NCBI GenBank assembly: GCA_026713105.1
Contig: JAPOPC010000026.1
Location: forward strand, 1-43,839
Source: Acidimicrobiaceae bacterium
Lineage (GTDB): Bacteria > Actinomycetota > Acidimicrobiia > Acidimicrobiales > Poriferisodalaceae
Direction of reading: 5' to 3'
DNA length: 43,839 nt
Below are positions 8,254-15,978 of the stretch, in pieces. Position numbers and translations under genes: made by a program. The first letter of the stretch is position 1, and the number at the start of each line of letters is the position of its first letter. The notes below the pieces were generated by a model. That model was not told the origin of the DNA, ran no database searches, and saw only the letters and a program-made list of their open reading frames with translations.

Positions 8254-9636
8254 ATGAGCACCGAGCGGGTTGTCATCGTCGGCGGAGGCATTGCCGGGCT
8301 CGCTGCCGCCTACACGCTGATGCAGCGGGGCATCACTCCGCTGCTCGTTGAGGCGTCCGATCGTGCTGGCGGGCGCGGCAAGGGCGAGCGGGTGGACGGG
8401 TTCTCGGTGGACATGGGCGCCTTCGTCTTCACCTCCACCTACGACACCGCATTCCGCATCTGCGAGGAGCTGGGACTGCCGCTGGTGCCATCGCAGATGA
8501 AATTCGGCCACTACCGCAAGGGACGATGGGTCACCACGACGCCAGACCAATCGCTCGCGAATTTCATCCGGCATCTGCGGGTGGCGGCGGTCATGGGTTT
8601 CTTCTCACCCTCGGGCATGCGGGCCGGGGCCAAGGTGTTGCGGCAGATCCATCGACAGGCGGATTTCCTGAGTTTCGCCAGCGACAGCTCACTCGCCGAG
8701 ATCGACGACGCCGAGTCGTACGGCGACTACTTGAAGCGGCTTCGTGTGCCCGAAAACGTGCAGGTGAGCCTCAGTGGGCCGCTCAAGATGATCCTGGGCG
8801 ATCCAGAGCCCGCCGGCCAGGCCCTGATGCGGGCGTACATCGGGGAGACGATGCTGCACTCCGGTCAGGTGTACATGCCCGAGCGAGGCATCGGCTCGCT
8901 GAGCGAGGCGCTGGCCGCGGCGTGCTCGGAGGTGACCCGCGTGTCGACACCGGTCCGAGAGATCGTCGTCGCAGACGGGTCGGTGACCGGTGTGGTGGTG
9001 GGCAGCGAGGCGGCCGGCGGCGAGACGATCGAAGCTGACGCTGTCATCTGCGCCGTGCCCGGCACCAAGGTGGCCGGTCTCGTGCCCGAACTGCCAGAGG
9101 CTGTTCGGCGGGCGCTCAGCACCATCAGCTACTCGACCGGTTGCCGGGTGGTGATCGGCCTCGACCGTCCCCCGCTGCCTGCGGGCTGGCATGGCGCGCT
9201 GTACCCCGAAGACGACGACACGCCGCTCATGCTCGACCGGACGACGATCCTGTCTGCCTGCGCGCCTGCGGGCAAGAGCATCCTGGACCTGCTCATCGGG
9301 CGCGACCGCGCCAAGGAGCTCATCGGGCTCGACGACGAAGAAATCAAGCGCCAGATGCTGGGCGCCGTTCGCCGCAAGGCGCCACCGGGCTCCGCCCTTC
9401 CCGCTGACGACGAGGGGCTGTTCTTTCGGGTGTACCGATGGGAAGAGGCCCTGTGCATGGGGACGCCGGGAATGCTGGCTGCGGCGGCGGACATCCCGAG
9501 CCAGCTCGGCGGGCACATCGACAATCTGTACTTGGCCGGCGACTACATGGCCGTGCCGTCGGTCAACGGCGCCCTGTCCAGCGGATGCAGCGCCGCACAC
9601 GAGGTCGCAGACGTGTTGGCATCTCGCGCCGGTTAG
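8254..9636 (+). CDS. FAD-dependent amine-oxidase/phytoene-desaturase-like protein
   Basis: The 460-residue protein opens with a dinucleotide-binding Rossmann motif (VVIVGGGIAGLAAAYTL, then the acidic strand end VEASDRAGGRG). It closes with the family's C-terminal FAD motif region (NLYLAGDYM followed by PSVNGALSSG). This is the layout of the flavin amine oxidase, protoporphyrinogen oxidase and carotenoid desaturase group. No other carotenoid or haem genes are nearby, so the substrate is unknown. AAGGGA precedes ATG 8254. It lies 42 bp after the kinase gene on the same strand and could be part of that transcription unit. Confidence 0.85.
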   Translation: MSTERVVIVGGGIAGLAAAYTLMQRGITPLLVEASDRAGGRGKGERVDGFSVDMGAFVFTSTYDTAFRICEELGLPLVPSQMKFGHYRKGRWVTTTPDQSLANFIRHLRVAAVMGFFSPSGMRAGAKVLRQIHRQADFLSFASDSSLAEIDDAESYGDYLKRLRVPENVQVSLSGPLKMILGDPEPAGQALMRAYIGETMLHSGQVYMPERGIGSLSEALAAACSEVTRVSTPVREIVVADGSVTGVVVGSEAAGGETIEADAVICAVPGTKVAGLVPELPEAVRRALSTISYSTGCRVVIGLDRPPLPAGWHGALYPEDDDTPLMLDRTTILSACAPAGKSILDLLIGRDRAKELIGLDDEEIKRQMLGAVRRKAPPGSALPADDEGLFFRVYRWEEALCMGTPGMLAAAADIPSQLGGHIDNLYLAGDYMAVPSVNGALSSGCSAAHEVADVLASRAG

Positions 9637-9686
9637 ACGCTGCCCTCGGGAACGCTGCGCCGCGGACCTCGAAGGTGCACGTGGCC

Positions 9687-10328
9687 TCAGGCTTCGGGGC
9701 TGTCGGTTCCGGTGTAGAAGGCGAGGGTGCGCGCCGCGGCGGCTCGCGCTTGGTCGGGGTCGCCTTCAGCTGCAATCTCGGTGTCGGCCCAGGCGACGCT
9801 GCTGCCGGCCATGAACTCGTTGAACAGTCCCCCGACGGCGGGATCTGCCGGATCGAGCGGCGGTGCATCCGGTGCTGCGAGGTGCTCGGCGATGCCGAGC
9901 AGCGCCAGTTCCCACCCGATGCCGGTTGCGCCGGCGCCGTACTGCTCCCACCACTCAGGCGGGATCGCGGCGGTGTGCTCGAGCGTGAGGTCGGAGCGGT
10001 CACCGGATGGGGCCAGGGTTGCATCCACCCAGCTGACGTCGCCGTCGAACTCCCAGGTCACGCTGATCAGTCGTGGCTTGTCGCAGGCGACGATGTCGCC
10101 GCTGGCGTTGCCCTCGATGTCGAACCGGCCGCCGACCCGGAAGTCCCCGCTGGTCGGACCGAGCCAGATCTGGATCCGCTCCGGCACGGTGAGCGCGTCC
10201 CACAGCTCCTCAGGCGCAACGCCGAACGTTCTAGAGATCGTCACCACCCACATCTGCTGGCCGTCGCGGCTCGTCGTGGACAGCGAACGCCGGGCTGCCC
10301 CAAGATGTTCAGCAGGCGTGAACTTCAT
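9687..10328 (-). CDS. SRPBCC (AHSA1/START-like) domain protein
   Basis: The 213-residue protein has the typical Aha1/START pattern: TISRTFGVAPEELWDALT, then PERIQIWLGP, then the beta strands FRVGGRFDIEGNASGDI and the C-terminal helix with WEQYGAGATGIGWELAL. Such helix-grip proteins bind small hydrophobic ligands or act on them, and in actinobacteria they often sit beside ArsR regulators; none is visible here. The N-terminal 25 residues are commonly present in this family, so the ATG at 10328 is kept rather than the internal Met. No precise function can be given. Confidence 0.85.
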   Translation of the reverse strand: MKFTPAEHLGAARRSLSTTSRDGQQMWVVTISRTFGVAPEELWDALTVPERIQIWLGPTSGDFRVGGRFDIEGNASGDIVACDKPRLISVTWEFDGDVSWVDATLAPSGDRSDLTLEHTAAIPPEWWEQYGAGATGIGWELALLGIAEHLAAPDAPPLDPADPAVGGLFNEFMAGSSVAWADTEIAAEGDPDQARAAAARTLAFYTGTDSPEA

Positions 10329-10395
10329 GCCGCGACTATTTCAGAAGGTGCCAACGCGACGTGCCATCGAAGTTCGACTACGGCGGCCGGCTGGG

Positions 10396-10710
10396 TCAGA
10401 GCCCGATCAAGTCGGCGATGAGTTCGCGGATCTGTCGCAGCACGACGAGACCGATATTCGTGCCCGTGACCTCGATGACACGGTCGACGCTGAGGGTGGT
10501 GGGCAGGTGCGCTTGAGCGACACCGAAGCCGGCGACTTCGACCTCGCTCAGCCACCCTCGCTTGGTCGTCGTGCACGGGACAACCACGATCGCGTGCTGC
10601 CGAAACTCGAGCACATCATCGGACGTGACGACGATCGCCGGTCGCACGAAGCCCGGCTCGCCCCTCGCTGGCGTCCCGAAATCGCAGCGGACGACATCAC
10701 CCGCTTGCAT
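10396..10710 (-). CDS. MazF/PemK-type toxin
   Basis: About 104 residues with the start of a PemK/MazF fold (GDVVRCDFGTPARGEPGF, then RPAIVVTSDD), the conserved VVVPCTTT strand and the closing ATP-independent RNase surface. Members of this family are sequence-specific endoribonucleases. An ATG at 10710 or one at 10719 may be used; both overlap the stop codon of the upstream antitoxin gene (10697), the coupling expected for a toxin-antitoxin pair. The frame also extends to 10758 but that would bury the start deep inside the antitoxin gene. RNA specificity cannot be predicted. Confidence 0.85.
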   Translation of the reverse strand: MQAGDVVRCDFGTPARGEPGFVRPAIVVTSDDVLEFRQHAIVVVPCTTTKRGWLSEVEVAGFGVAQAHLPTTLSVDRVIEVTGTNIGLVVLRQIRELIADLIGL

Positions 10711-10918
10711 CGGCGACATCGCTCGCGGACGCATCCAGCACGGCTTCGTCGGCGTCATCTAGCGGGACGCTCGCGAGCTGAGCTCCCATGATGCGGCGGC
10801 GTTCCCGCCGGATCAGCTTCTCGATCTGCGCGTCGAACGTCAGCCCCTCACGATCGGCAAGCTGACGCAAGGCATTCCGGGTCCGCACCGAGACCTTGAT
10901 GGTAGTCGACCCATGCAT
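10697..10918 (-). CDS. ribbon-helix-helix-like antitoxin
   Basis: A 73-residue protein with an N-terminal beta strand and two helices of the ribbon-helix-helix kind (TTIKVSVRTRNALRQLADRE, then TFDAQIEKLIRRERRR) and an acidic, Ala/Asp-rich tail that would wrap the toxin. The gene directly precedes and overlaps the MazF-type toxin gene. Such antitoxins usually repress their own promoter; a TATACT hexamer lies immediately upstream. Confidence 0.8.
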   Translation of the reverse strand: MHGSTTIKVSVRTRNALRQLADREGLTFDAQIEKLIRRERRRIMGAQLASVPLDDADEAVLDASASDVADASG

Positions 10919-10925
10919 ACCAATG

Positions 10926-10931
10926 AGTATA
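10926..10931 (-). promoter_or_regulatory. probable -10 element of the toxin-antitoxin operon
   Basis: On the minus strand TATACT lies 7 bases before the antitoxin ATG, which would place the transcription start at or next to the start codon. There is no Shine-Dalgarno, so a leaderless mRNA is likely. The direct repeat GGTAT-N7-GGTAT across this element (one copy touching the start codon) is a candidate antitoxin-binding site. No good -35 was seen. Confidence 0.4.
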
Positions 10932-10941
10932 CCTATCGTGC

Positions 10942-11082
10942 ATCCCGCACACAGGCGTCCTGGTAGCCATTCGCCTCTCGCGCGTGCCCGATCTGGCGAG
11001 GCCGAACAAGGGCTGGATCCGAGCGCTGCGCACCGCCGACCGCGGAGACATCTCCCCGCTGCTCAGCTTCGCCCGAGGCTGA
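10942..11082 (+). pseudogene. C-terminal stub resembling a Fic/Doc-family protein
   Basis: A plus-strand reading frame without start ends in KGWIRALRTADRGDISPLLS and FARG before a TGA at 11080. The ALxxADRGDxxPLLxFAR ending is one I associate with actinobacterial Fic-like proteins, but the catalytic HPFxxGNGR motif is not present in the window. It lies head-to-head with the MazF-type operon. The call rests on a short C-terminal pattern and is uncertain. Confidence 0.35.
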
Positions 11083-11105
11083 AGGGCACCGCTGAGTTCT
11101 GGCAT

Positions 11106-11327
11106 TCAGCACGTTCCTTTGGGAATCACCAGCAGCCAGTACCAGATGAGTGCCTGCAGCGCCCCTGCGGAGTACGGCACGAGCAGCCACCATCGCGCCA
11201 GCAGGAGATGACCGGTGACGAGGGACACGAAGATGCTTCCGACGACGAGTGCCGCGGGAGTTTGCGAGGCGGTCCGCGAAATGCGTTCTTGAGATGTCGC
11301 ATCCCCTCGGTACGGTCGCGGCAGCAC
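11106..11327 (-). CDS. possible small two-helix membrane protein
   Basis: A frame starting with GTG at 11327 encodes 73 residues with two strongly hydrophobic segments, ALVVGSIFVSLVTGHLLL (about 26-43) and a Trp/Leu-rich stretch from WWLLVPYSAGALQALIWYW to the end (about 46-67), finishing IPKGTC. The layout recalls small DUF2892/DUF4395-like inner-membrane proteins, but there is no Shine-Dalgarno and no family signature I can name. It may be a small gene or another truncated remnant in this 427-bp gap. Confidence 0.3.
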   Translation of the reverse strand: MLPRPYRGDATSQERISRTASQTPAALVVGSIFVSLVTGHLLLARWWLLVPYSAGALQALIWYWLLVIPKGTC

Positions 11328-11345
11328 TCGAATTCGGCACTGGAC

Positions 11346-12200
11346 ATGACCGCTGACCTGATCACCGACATTGCGACCCGTACCGAGATCGGGCCCCGCG
11401 ACCGTCAGGAGGACCGCGCCCGCGCTGTGGAGAACACTGACGGATCGTGGGTGATCGCCGTGGCGGACGGGCTCGGCGGGCACCCGTTCGGCGACGAAGC
11501 CGCTCAGGCGGCCGTCGACGCGCTGCCCGAGCGCATCGCCACCGTCGCCGAGATGACGGCCGCGTTCGACGCGGCGAATGCTGCGGCGTGGGCGCTGCAT
11601 CCAGAGATGCGCTCCCACAACGTGGGACTGTCGTCGGCGATTGCGCTCACCACGCTGGTCGTCGCGTCATGGACACCCCAAGGAGGGTTGCTGCTGTCGT
11701 GGGTCGGGGACTCGATGGGATTCGTGGTTCCCCTCGGAGACGGACCGGGTTGGCACAGCACCCCGCACAATGACCCGTTCGGGTTCATCAGCCGCTGCAT
11801 CGGCATGTCTCGGGCCGGCCAGGACAGCTTCGACCTGCCGCCCGGTGACGTGGATCATCTCGGTGACGTTGTGCCCGAGGAGCGCGTGGATCGCTGGATC
11901 GAAGGCGGTGGCCTGCTGGTCGTCCTGGCCACGGATGGATTGTTCCCCCCGATTCTGGACGCTCATGGCCGGGCTTGGTTCAGCGACGATCCCGACGACA
12001 ACAGCCTCGGCTTCGCGCTGCCAGCAGATCGACGCGCCTCCGCCGCGGACGCGGCCGACACGCTGATGGACACCGCCCGGTTCGCGGGACTCCAGGACAA
12101 CATCACGATCGCAGCCGCACGCATCACTCCCGATGCGTCGACGGATTCCGGCGGAATCAGTCGGTCACCCCATCCGCACCGACCAGCGTCGTCGCCGTGA
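11346..12200 (+). CDS. PP2C-type serine/threonine protein phosphatase
   Basis: The 284-residue protein carries the PP2C metal-binding motifs: RDRQEDRA near the N-terminus, VADGLGGHPFGDEAA (the DGxGGH box), LLSWVGDSMGF, the VLATDGLF strand and DNITIAAARI at the end. It should dephosphorylate Ser/Thr in proteins in a Mg/Mn-dependent manner. The ATG at 11346 is chosen because the PP2C fold starts right there, although the frame is open much further upstream. It has no membrane segment and no kinase neighbour. Its 3' end overlaps that of the convergent PPOX gene by 44 bp. Confidence 0.88.
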   Translation: MTADLITDIATRTEIGPRDRQEDRARAVENTDGSWVIAVADGLGGHPFGDEAAQAAVDALPERIATVAEMTAAFDAANAAAWALHPEMRSHNVGLSSAIALTTLVVASWTPQGGLLLSWVGDSMGFVVPLGDGPGWHSTPHNDPFGFISRCIGMSRAGQDSFDLPPGDVDHLGDVVPEERVDRWIEGGGLLVVLATDGLFPPILDAHGRAWFSDDPDDNSLGFALPADRRASAADAADTLMDTARFAGLQDNITIAAARITPDASTDSGGISRSPHPHRPASSP

Positions 12201-12597
12201 CGCGTACCAGAATCTCGTCGGCGCCGCTGTTTCGAATCCCGAACGCTTCGGCCCGATCGTCGCCGACGTAGCGACGGCACGTCTCGGTCGCCCAGTGCCG
12301 CAACGCGGCGGCATCTTGTTCGTAGGTGATGATGCTCGCCGTGCCGTCCACACGTGCGAAGGCGTACGGCGTCTCCATGAGGTCGACGCAGATCGACACC
12401 CGCGGGTCGCGCCGCAACATCTTCGCCTTGCCGCTGTGCTTGCCGGTCATGAACATGAAGTCGCCGGTCGCTGGATCGACGTCGAACCAGATCGGGGTGA
12501 CGGTGGGGCTGCCGTCCTGGCGCACCAACGCGAGCTTGCCAGTGCGGGAACCAGTGGTCATGAACTCGACCACTTCGTCTGGCGACATCGGGCGCAT
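12157..12597 (-). CDS. PPOX-class (F420/FMN) flavoprotein
   Basis: The 146-residue protein is a split beta-barrel of the pyridoxamine-5'-phosphate oxidase superfamily: GKLALVRQDGSPTVTPIWF, then a cofactor-phosphate binding part with KAKMLRRDPRVSICVD, as in actinobacterial F420-dependent members (TIGR03618-like). Its start overlaps the stop of ligB by one base (TGATG), so it is the third gene of a ligA-ligB-PPOX unit. A role in reducing or oxidising an intermediate of the ring-cleavage pathway is possible but not shown by the sequence. Confidence 0.85.
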   Translation of the reverse strand: MRPMSPDEVVEFMTTGSRTGKLALVRQDGSPTVTPIWFDVDPATGDFMFMTGKHSGKAKMLRRDPRVSICVDLMETPYAFARVDGTASIITYEQDAAALRHWATETCRRYVGDDRAEAFGIRNSGADEILVRVTATTLVGADGVTD

Positions 12598-13430
12598 CAG
12601 GCCTCCTGGGGGCTGAGGTCGTAGCTGGCGACCGTGCAGCTGACGGCGAAGATCGGGATCGGCTCACAGAAATGAACGGTGCCTTGGGCTCCACCTGCCG
12701 CCGCGCTCACTGCCATGAAGGTGCGGATCTCGAACCCGCCCTGGCCGGCATCGGCGTAGACGTTGAGGTCGTCGTAGTCGAGGAGGGCGTCACGGTCGTT
12801 GCGGCACCAGCGATCCATGAAATCGAGGTCCCACTCGTAGTTGATCCTCCCGGAGTCGGGCGTCGCCGGCCAGTGCGAGATGCCGCCGGTGCCGATGATC
12901 GCGATCTTCTCGGGCACGGCATCGGCCGCCCTGCCGAGCGCCTCGCCGAAGGCCCAGGCCCGGTGGAGCGGCGTGAGGGGCGGACCCTGACAATTGATGT
13001 TGACCGGGATGACGGGCAGGTCGAACTGCGGGGTGAGGAAGTGGAGCGGCACCGCGATGCCGTGGTCGAACAGCCACTCCTCGGCGTACGCGACGTCGAC
13101 GGTCTGCATGACCTCGGCGATCAGTCGCTGCGACAAGTCGCGGTTGCCCGGAGCCTTGAACTTGTCGATGCCGAGCCAGCCCGAATCCTCGATCGGGCCG
13201 TCGTAGAAGTCGGCCATGCCGATGGCGAAGCTCGGCATGTTGTTCATGAAGAAGTTGGCGAAGTGTTCGGCCGCGATGACGATGACCGCCTCGGCCCCGC
13301 TTGTTTCGAGATCGGACCGCATGTCGTCGAAGGCTGCGTAGAAGGCGTCGCTCACCTCGGGGTCGGCGAGGTGCTTGCGGCCGGTAATCCCGGGGGCGTG
13401 GCTGCACACACCCGCGTAGACGAGCGGCAT
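12597..13430 (-). CDS. ligB: protocatechuate 4,5-dioxygenase-type beta subunit (LigB family)
   Basis: A 277-residue extradiol ring-cleavage dioxygenase of the type II LigB family, the catalytic subunit that opens catecholic rings next to the two hydroxyls using Fe(II). The expected ligands are visible: His11 (CSHAPG), His56 (AAEHFANFF) and Glu234 (GGFEIRTF) for iron, and the catalytic base His186 (GGISHWP). ATG 13430 overlaps the ligA stop by one base and begins exactly at the family N-terminus. Protocatechuate, gallate or a related substituted catechol are all possible substrates; a ligC-type gene 4 kb away favours the protocatechuate 4,5 route. Confidence 0.88.
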   Translation of the reverse strand: MPLVYAGVCSHAPGITGRKHLADPEVSDAFYAAFDDMRSDLETSGAEAVIVIAAEHFANFFMNNMPSFAIGMADFYDGPIEDSGWLGIDKFKAPGNRDLSQRLIAEVMQTVDVAYAEEWLFDHGIAVPLHFLTPQFDLPVIPVNINCQGPPLTPLHRAWAFGEALGRAADAVPEKIAIIGTGGISHWPATPDSGRINYEWDLDFMDRWCRNDRDALLDYDDLNVYADAGQGGFEIRTFMAVSAAAGGAQGTVHFCEPIPIFAVSCTVASYDLSPQEA

Positions 13431-13765
13431 CAGATGCCTCCTTCCTGGCCGAGCGATTCGCTGTGGGCCCGAGTGCCTTCGTAGCCGGTCATGGCATAGA
13501 CGCCCTCGCGGACCGGACCGTACGACTCCACGCCGTCGCGCATCTGCTGGAGGTAGTCCTGCCACTCGATCTGATGCAGCGCCGCGAAGTGCATGAGAAT
13601 CTGACCGTTCACGCCCAGCACGTAGAGCTTGCCGACGTCGGGCTCGGTCAGCGCCGCCACCTCTTCGTCGGTGAGCGTGTACGGCTGAAGGACGGCATGC
13701 CGATCCGCCGCGTAGTCGGACTGCAACTGCGGCGACCGGTTCAGCTCATAGAGGAACTTCTGCAC
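13430..13765 (-). CDS. ligA: protocatechuate 4,5-dioxygenase-type alpha subunit (LigA family)
   Basis: A small all-helical LigA-type subunit (QKFLYELNRSP, then LTDEEVAALTEPDVGKLYV and the HFAALHQIEW helix) that caps the active site of LigB. The only ordinary start in frame is GTG 13765, and no ribosome site precedes it. The frame continues upstream as ISLYY to codon ATC at 13780, which has GGAGG exactly 7 bases before it; LigA proteins commonly begin MSLYxVxKFL, so translation may begin at this ATC or the start has been mutated. The upstream in-frame stop (13784-13786) ends a relic of an aldehyde dehydrogenase. Confidence 0.85.
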   Translation of the reverse strand: MQKFLYELNRSPQLQSDYAADRHAVLQPYTLTDEEVAALTEPDVGKLYVLGVNGQILMHFAALHQIEWQDYLQQMRDGVESYGPVREGVYAMTGYEGTRAHSESLGQEGGI

Positions 13766-13783
13766 GTAGTAAAGAGAGATGGC

Positions 13784-13963
13784 TCAGCCTCCCAGCTTCG
13801 GGACCGCGTGCGTGTCGAGGGCGACGGCGATGTTCTTCGTTTCCATGTAGAAGTCGAAACTCCAGTCTCCACCGTCGAGCACGACCGACTGCGGACCACG
13901 CTCCAGTGCCTGCTTTGCGAACATCACGTTCCGAGGTCCGTCCCAGCTCCAGACTGCTAGGGA
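13784..13963 (-). pseudogene. C-terminal stub of an aldehyde dehydrogenase
   Basis: An open frame with no proper start ends in GGDWSFDFYMETKNIAVALD then THAVPKLGG and a TGA. This is the typical C-terminus of NAD-dependent semialdehyde dehydrogenases of the HpaE/hydroxymuconic-semialdehyde group, which carry GREGGxxSFDFYxExKN. The catalytic part is gone, and the residues before LDGGDW no longer match the family (SVVLDGG in place of SGxGRDGG). It lies just upstream of ligA on the same strand and shares its GGAGG, so it was probably once in the same operon. Confidence 0.6.
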
Positions 13964-14068
13964 CTAAAGGCCGCCCTCGACCCCCAAAACCTCTTCAACC
14001 CCGGCAAGCTCATCCCGCTCGCCGACTCACCCTCGCCCTCCCTGAAACAACAAGGACTCCTTCGGTGA
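13961..14068 (+). pseudogene. C-terminal stub of an FAD-linked oxidase
   Basis: Thirty-five codons after a TAG read LKAALDPQNLFNPGKLIPLA and a short tail to a TGA at 14066. The KxALDPxNLxNPGK pattern is the C-terminus of FAD-binding-4/FAD-oxidase-C proteins (D-lactate and glycolate oxidase type). Its TGA overlaps the GTG of the alkylsulfatase (GTGA), the spacing of an operon partner. The rest of the gene is missing, and the reading frame begins within a few bases of where the opposite-strand aldehyde dehydrogenase stub begins. Confidence 0.6.
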
Positions 14069-15933
14069 CCGCCAGAAACGAACCCAAACCCGCCTCGCCG
14101 TTCACGACCGAGTCGAACATCGCCGCTGCTGTCTCGTTCGACGACCCGGGCGACTTCGGGCGGGCGACCCGGGGGCTGATCGCTCAGCTCGAGTCGGGGC
14201 GCGTGACAGTGGGCGACCACGTCGTCTACGACGTGGAGGACCACCGGTTCGTGACCGAGGGCGATGCCCCCGACACGGTCCACCCCGGTCTGTGGCGTCA
14301 GGCCCAGCTCAACTGGAACCACGGCTTGTTCAAAGTCGCAGACGGCGTCTGGCAGGTGCGCGGCTACGACGTGTCGAACATCACGTTCATCGCCGGTGAA
14401 ACCGGTTGGCTGATCATCGACCCGCTCACCAGCGCACCAGCGGCAGCAGCTGCGCTCGACCTCGCCAACCGCACGCTTGGCGAACGTCCGGTCGAGTCAG
14501 TCATCTACACCCACTCCCACGTCGACCACTTCGGCGGTGTGCTCGGCGTGACCAGCCGAGAGGCGGTGGAGCGCGGCGATGTCGTCATCGTCGCCCCTGA
14601 GGGATTTGTCGAGGAGGTCGTCAACGAGTTCGTGATCGCCGGTCCCATCATGGCTCGCCGGGCCGCCTACCAGTTCGGCCCGTTGCTCGAGCCCGGCCCT
14701 CGCGGCCACGTCGATTGCGGTCTCGGCTCGACCCAAGGCAAGGCCGGGGCCGACCTCCTCGCCCCCACCCACCTCGTGACCCACACCGGGCAGGAGATGA
14801 CGCTGAGCGGTGTGCGGATCCAGTTCCAGATGACGCCCGACGCCGAAGCGCCGGCAGAGATGAACTTCTTCTTCCCCGACAAGCGGCTCCTGTGCATGGC
14901 CGAGAACTGCACGCACACGCTCCACAACCTCTACCCGATCCGCGGCGCCCAGACCCGCAACGCACTCGCCTGGAGCAAGTACATCCAGGAGGCGCTCGAG
15001 CTCTGGGGCGACGACACCGACGTGATGTTCGCCAGCCATCACTGGCCGCGGTTCGGGCAAGACGATGTGAAGGCGTTCCTCGTCATGCAGCGCGACGTGT
15101 ACCGCTGGATGCACGACCAGACCATGCGGCTGGCCAACCAGGGCTACGTGCCTACCGAGATCGCCGCAGAGCTCCGCCTTCCCGCCGAGTTCGACCAGTC
15201 GCACGTCCGTGGCTACTACGGCACCGTCTCGCACAACGTGCGCTCCGTCTACAACCGCTACCTCGGCTGGTACGACGGCAACCCCGCCAACCTCGACCCG
15301 CTTCCGCCGGTCGAAGCCGGTACCCGCTATGTCGACTTCATGGGCGGCACCGACAACGTCGTGCGCCAGGCGCGCGAGTGCTTCGATCGCGGCGACTACC
15401 GGTGGGTGGTCGAGGTCGTGAAGCACGTGGTGTTCGCCGACCCCACCAACCAACACGCCCGAGCGCTTCAGGCCGATGCGTTCGAGCAACTCGGGTATCA
15501 AGCCGAGTCCGCGACTTGGCGCAACGCGTACCTCATGGCAGCGAAAGAACTCCGTGAAGGTTCACCTGAGCAAGGCCGTGTTCCGGCGCGCGACATGTCG
15601 CATGCGATGCAGGCAGAGCACCTGTTCGATCAGCTGGGAACTCGCCTCGACCCGACGGCGCTCGACCACACCCCGTTCACCTTCAACGTCGAGTTCACCG
15701 ACCTCGGCGAACACCACGTGGTGGGCGTTGGCCGATCGGCGATCCACCACCGGTCCGGAACCAGCGACCCCGCGGCTATCGCCTCGATGCGCACCGACCG
15801 CGCCGGATGGGTCGCGGCTACCACCGATCCGGCCAAGGTCGACGAGCTCGAGATCTCGGGTTCCGACGCCGTGATACGAGGCATGCTGAGGAACCTCACC
15901 ACCTTCGGTGGCCAACGACTGATCGAGCCATAG
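14065..15933 (+). CDS. metallo-beta-lactamase-fold alkyl/aryl-sulfatase (SdsA1-like)
   Basis: A 622-residue type III sulfatase, the family that hydrolyses primary alkyl sulfates such as dodecyl sulfate using two zinc ions. Zinc ligands His150, His152, Asp154 and His155 stand in THSHVDHFGG; further family signatures are MAENCTHTLHNLYPIRGAQ and FASHHWPRFG. The C-terminal 110 residues form an SCP2-like domain that binds the hydrophobic tail. GTG 14065 has AAGGA 8 bases ahead; the frame is open further upstream but there it covers the relic of an FAD oxidase. No Sec or Tat signal is visible, so it should act in the cytoplasm, unlike the secreted SdsA1. Confidence 0.9.
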   Translation: MTARNEPKPASPFTTESNIAAAVSFDDPGDFGRATRGLIAQLESGRVTVGDHVVYDVEDHRFVTEGDAPDTVHPGLWRQAQLNWNHGLFKVADGVWQVRGYDVSNITFIAGETGWLIIDPLTSAPAAAAALDLANRTLGERPVESVIYTHSHVDHFGGVLGVTSREAVERGDVVIVAPEGFVEEVVNEFVIAGPIMARRAAYQFGPLLEPGPRGHVDCGLGSTQGKAGADLLAPTHLVTHTGQEMTLSGVRIQFQMTPDAEAPAEMNFFFPDKRLLCMAENCTHTLHNLYPIRGAQTRNALAWSKYIQEALELWGDDTDVMFASHHWPRFGQDDVKAFLVMQRDVYRWMHDQTMRLANQGYVPTEIAAELRLPAEFDQSHVRGYYGTVSHNVRSVYNRYLGWYDGNPANLDPLPPVEAGTRYVDFMGGTDNVVRQARECFDRGDYRWVVEVVKHVVFADPTNQHARALQADAFEQLGYQAESATWRNAYLMAAKELREGSPEQGRVPARDMSHAMQAEHLFDQLGTRLDPTALDHTPFTFNVEFTDLGEHHVVGVGRSAIHHRSGTSDPAAIASMRTDRAGWVAATTDPAKVDELEISGSDAVIRGMLRNLTTFGGQRLIEP

Positions 15934-15978
15934 TGACCACCCAGGAGATGACCACCGCCGAGGCCATCGTCACCCGCG

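Noticed and set aside
10896..11345. Extended N-terminus of the PP2C open frame
   Set aside because: The 150 residues before ATG 11346 have no PP2C similarity and overlap the antitoxin start and two other frames; the PP2C fold begins at 11346.
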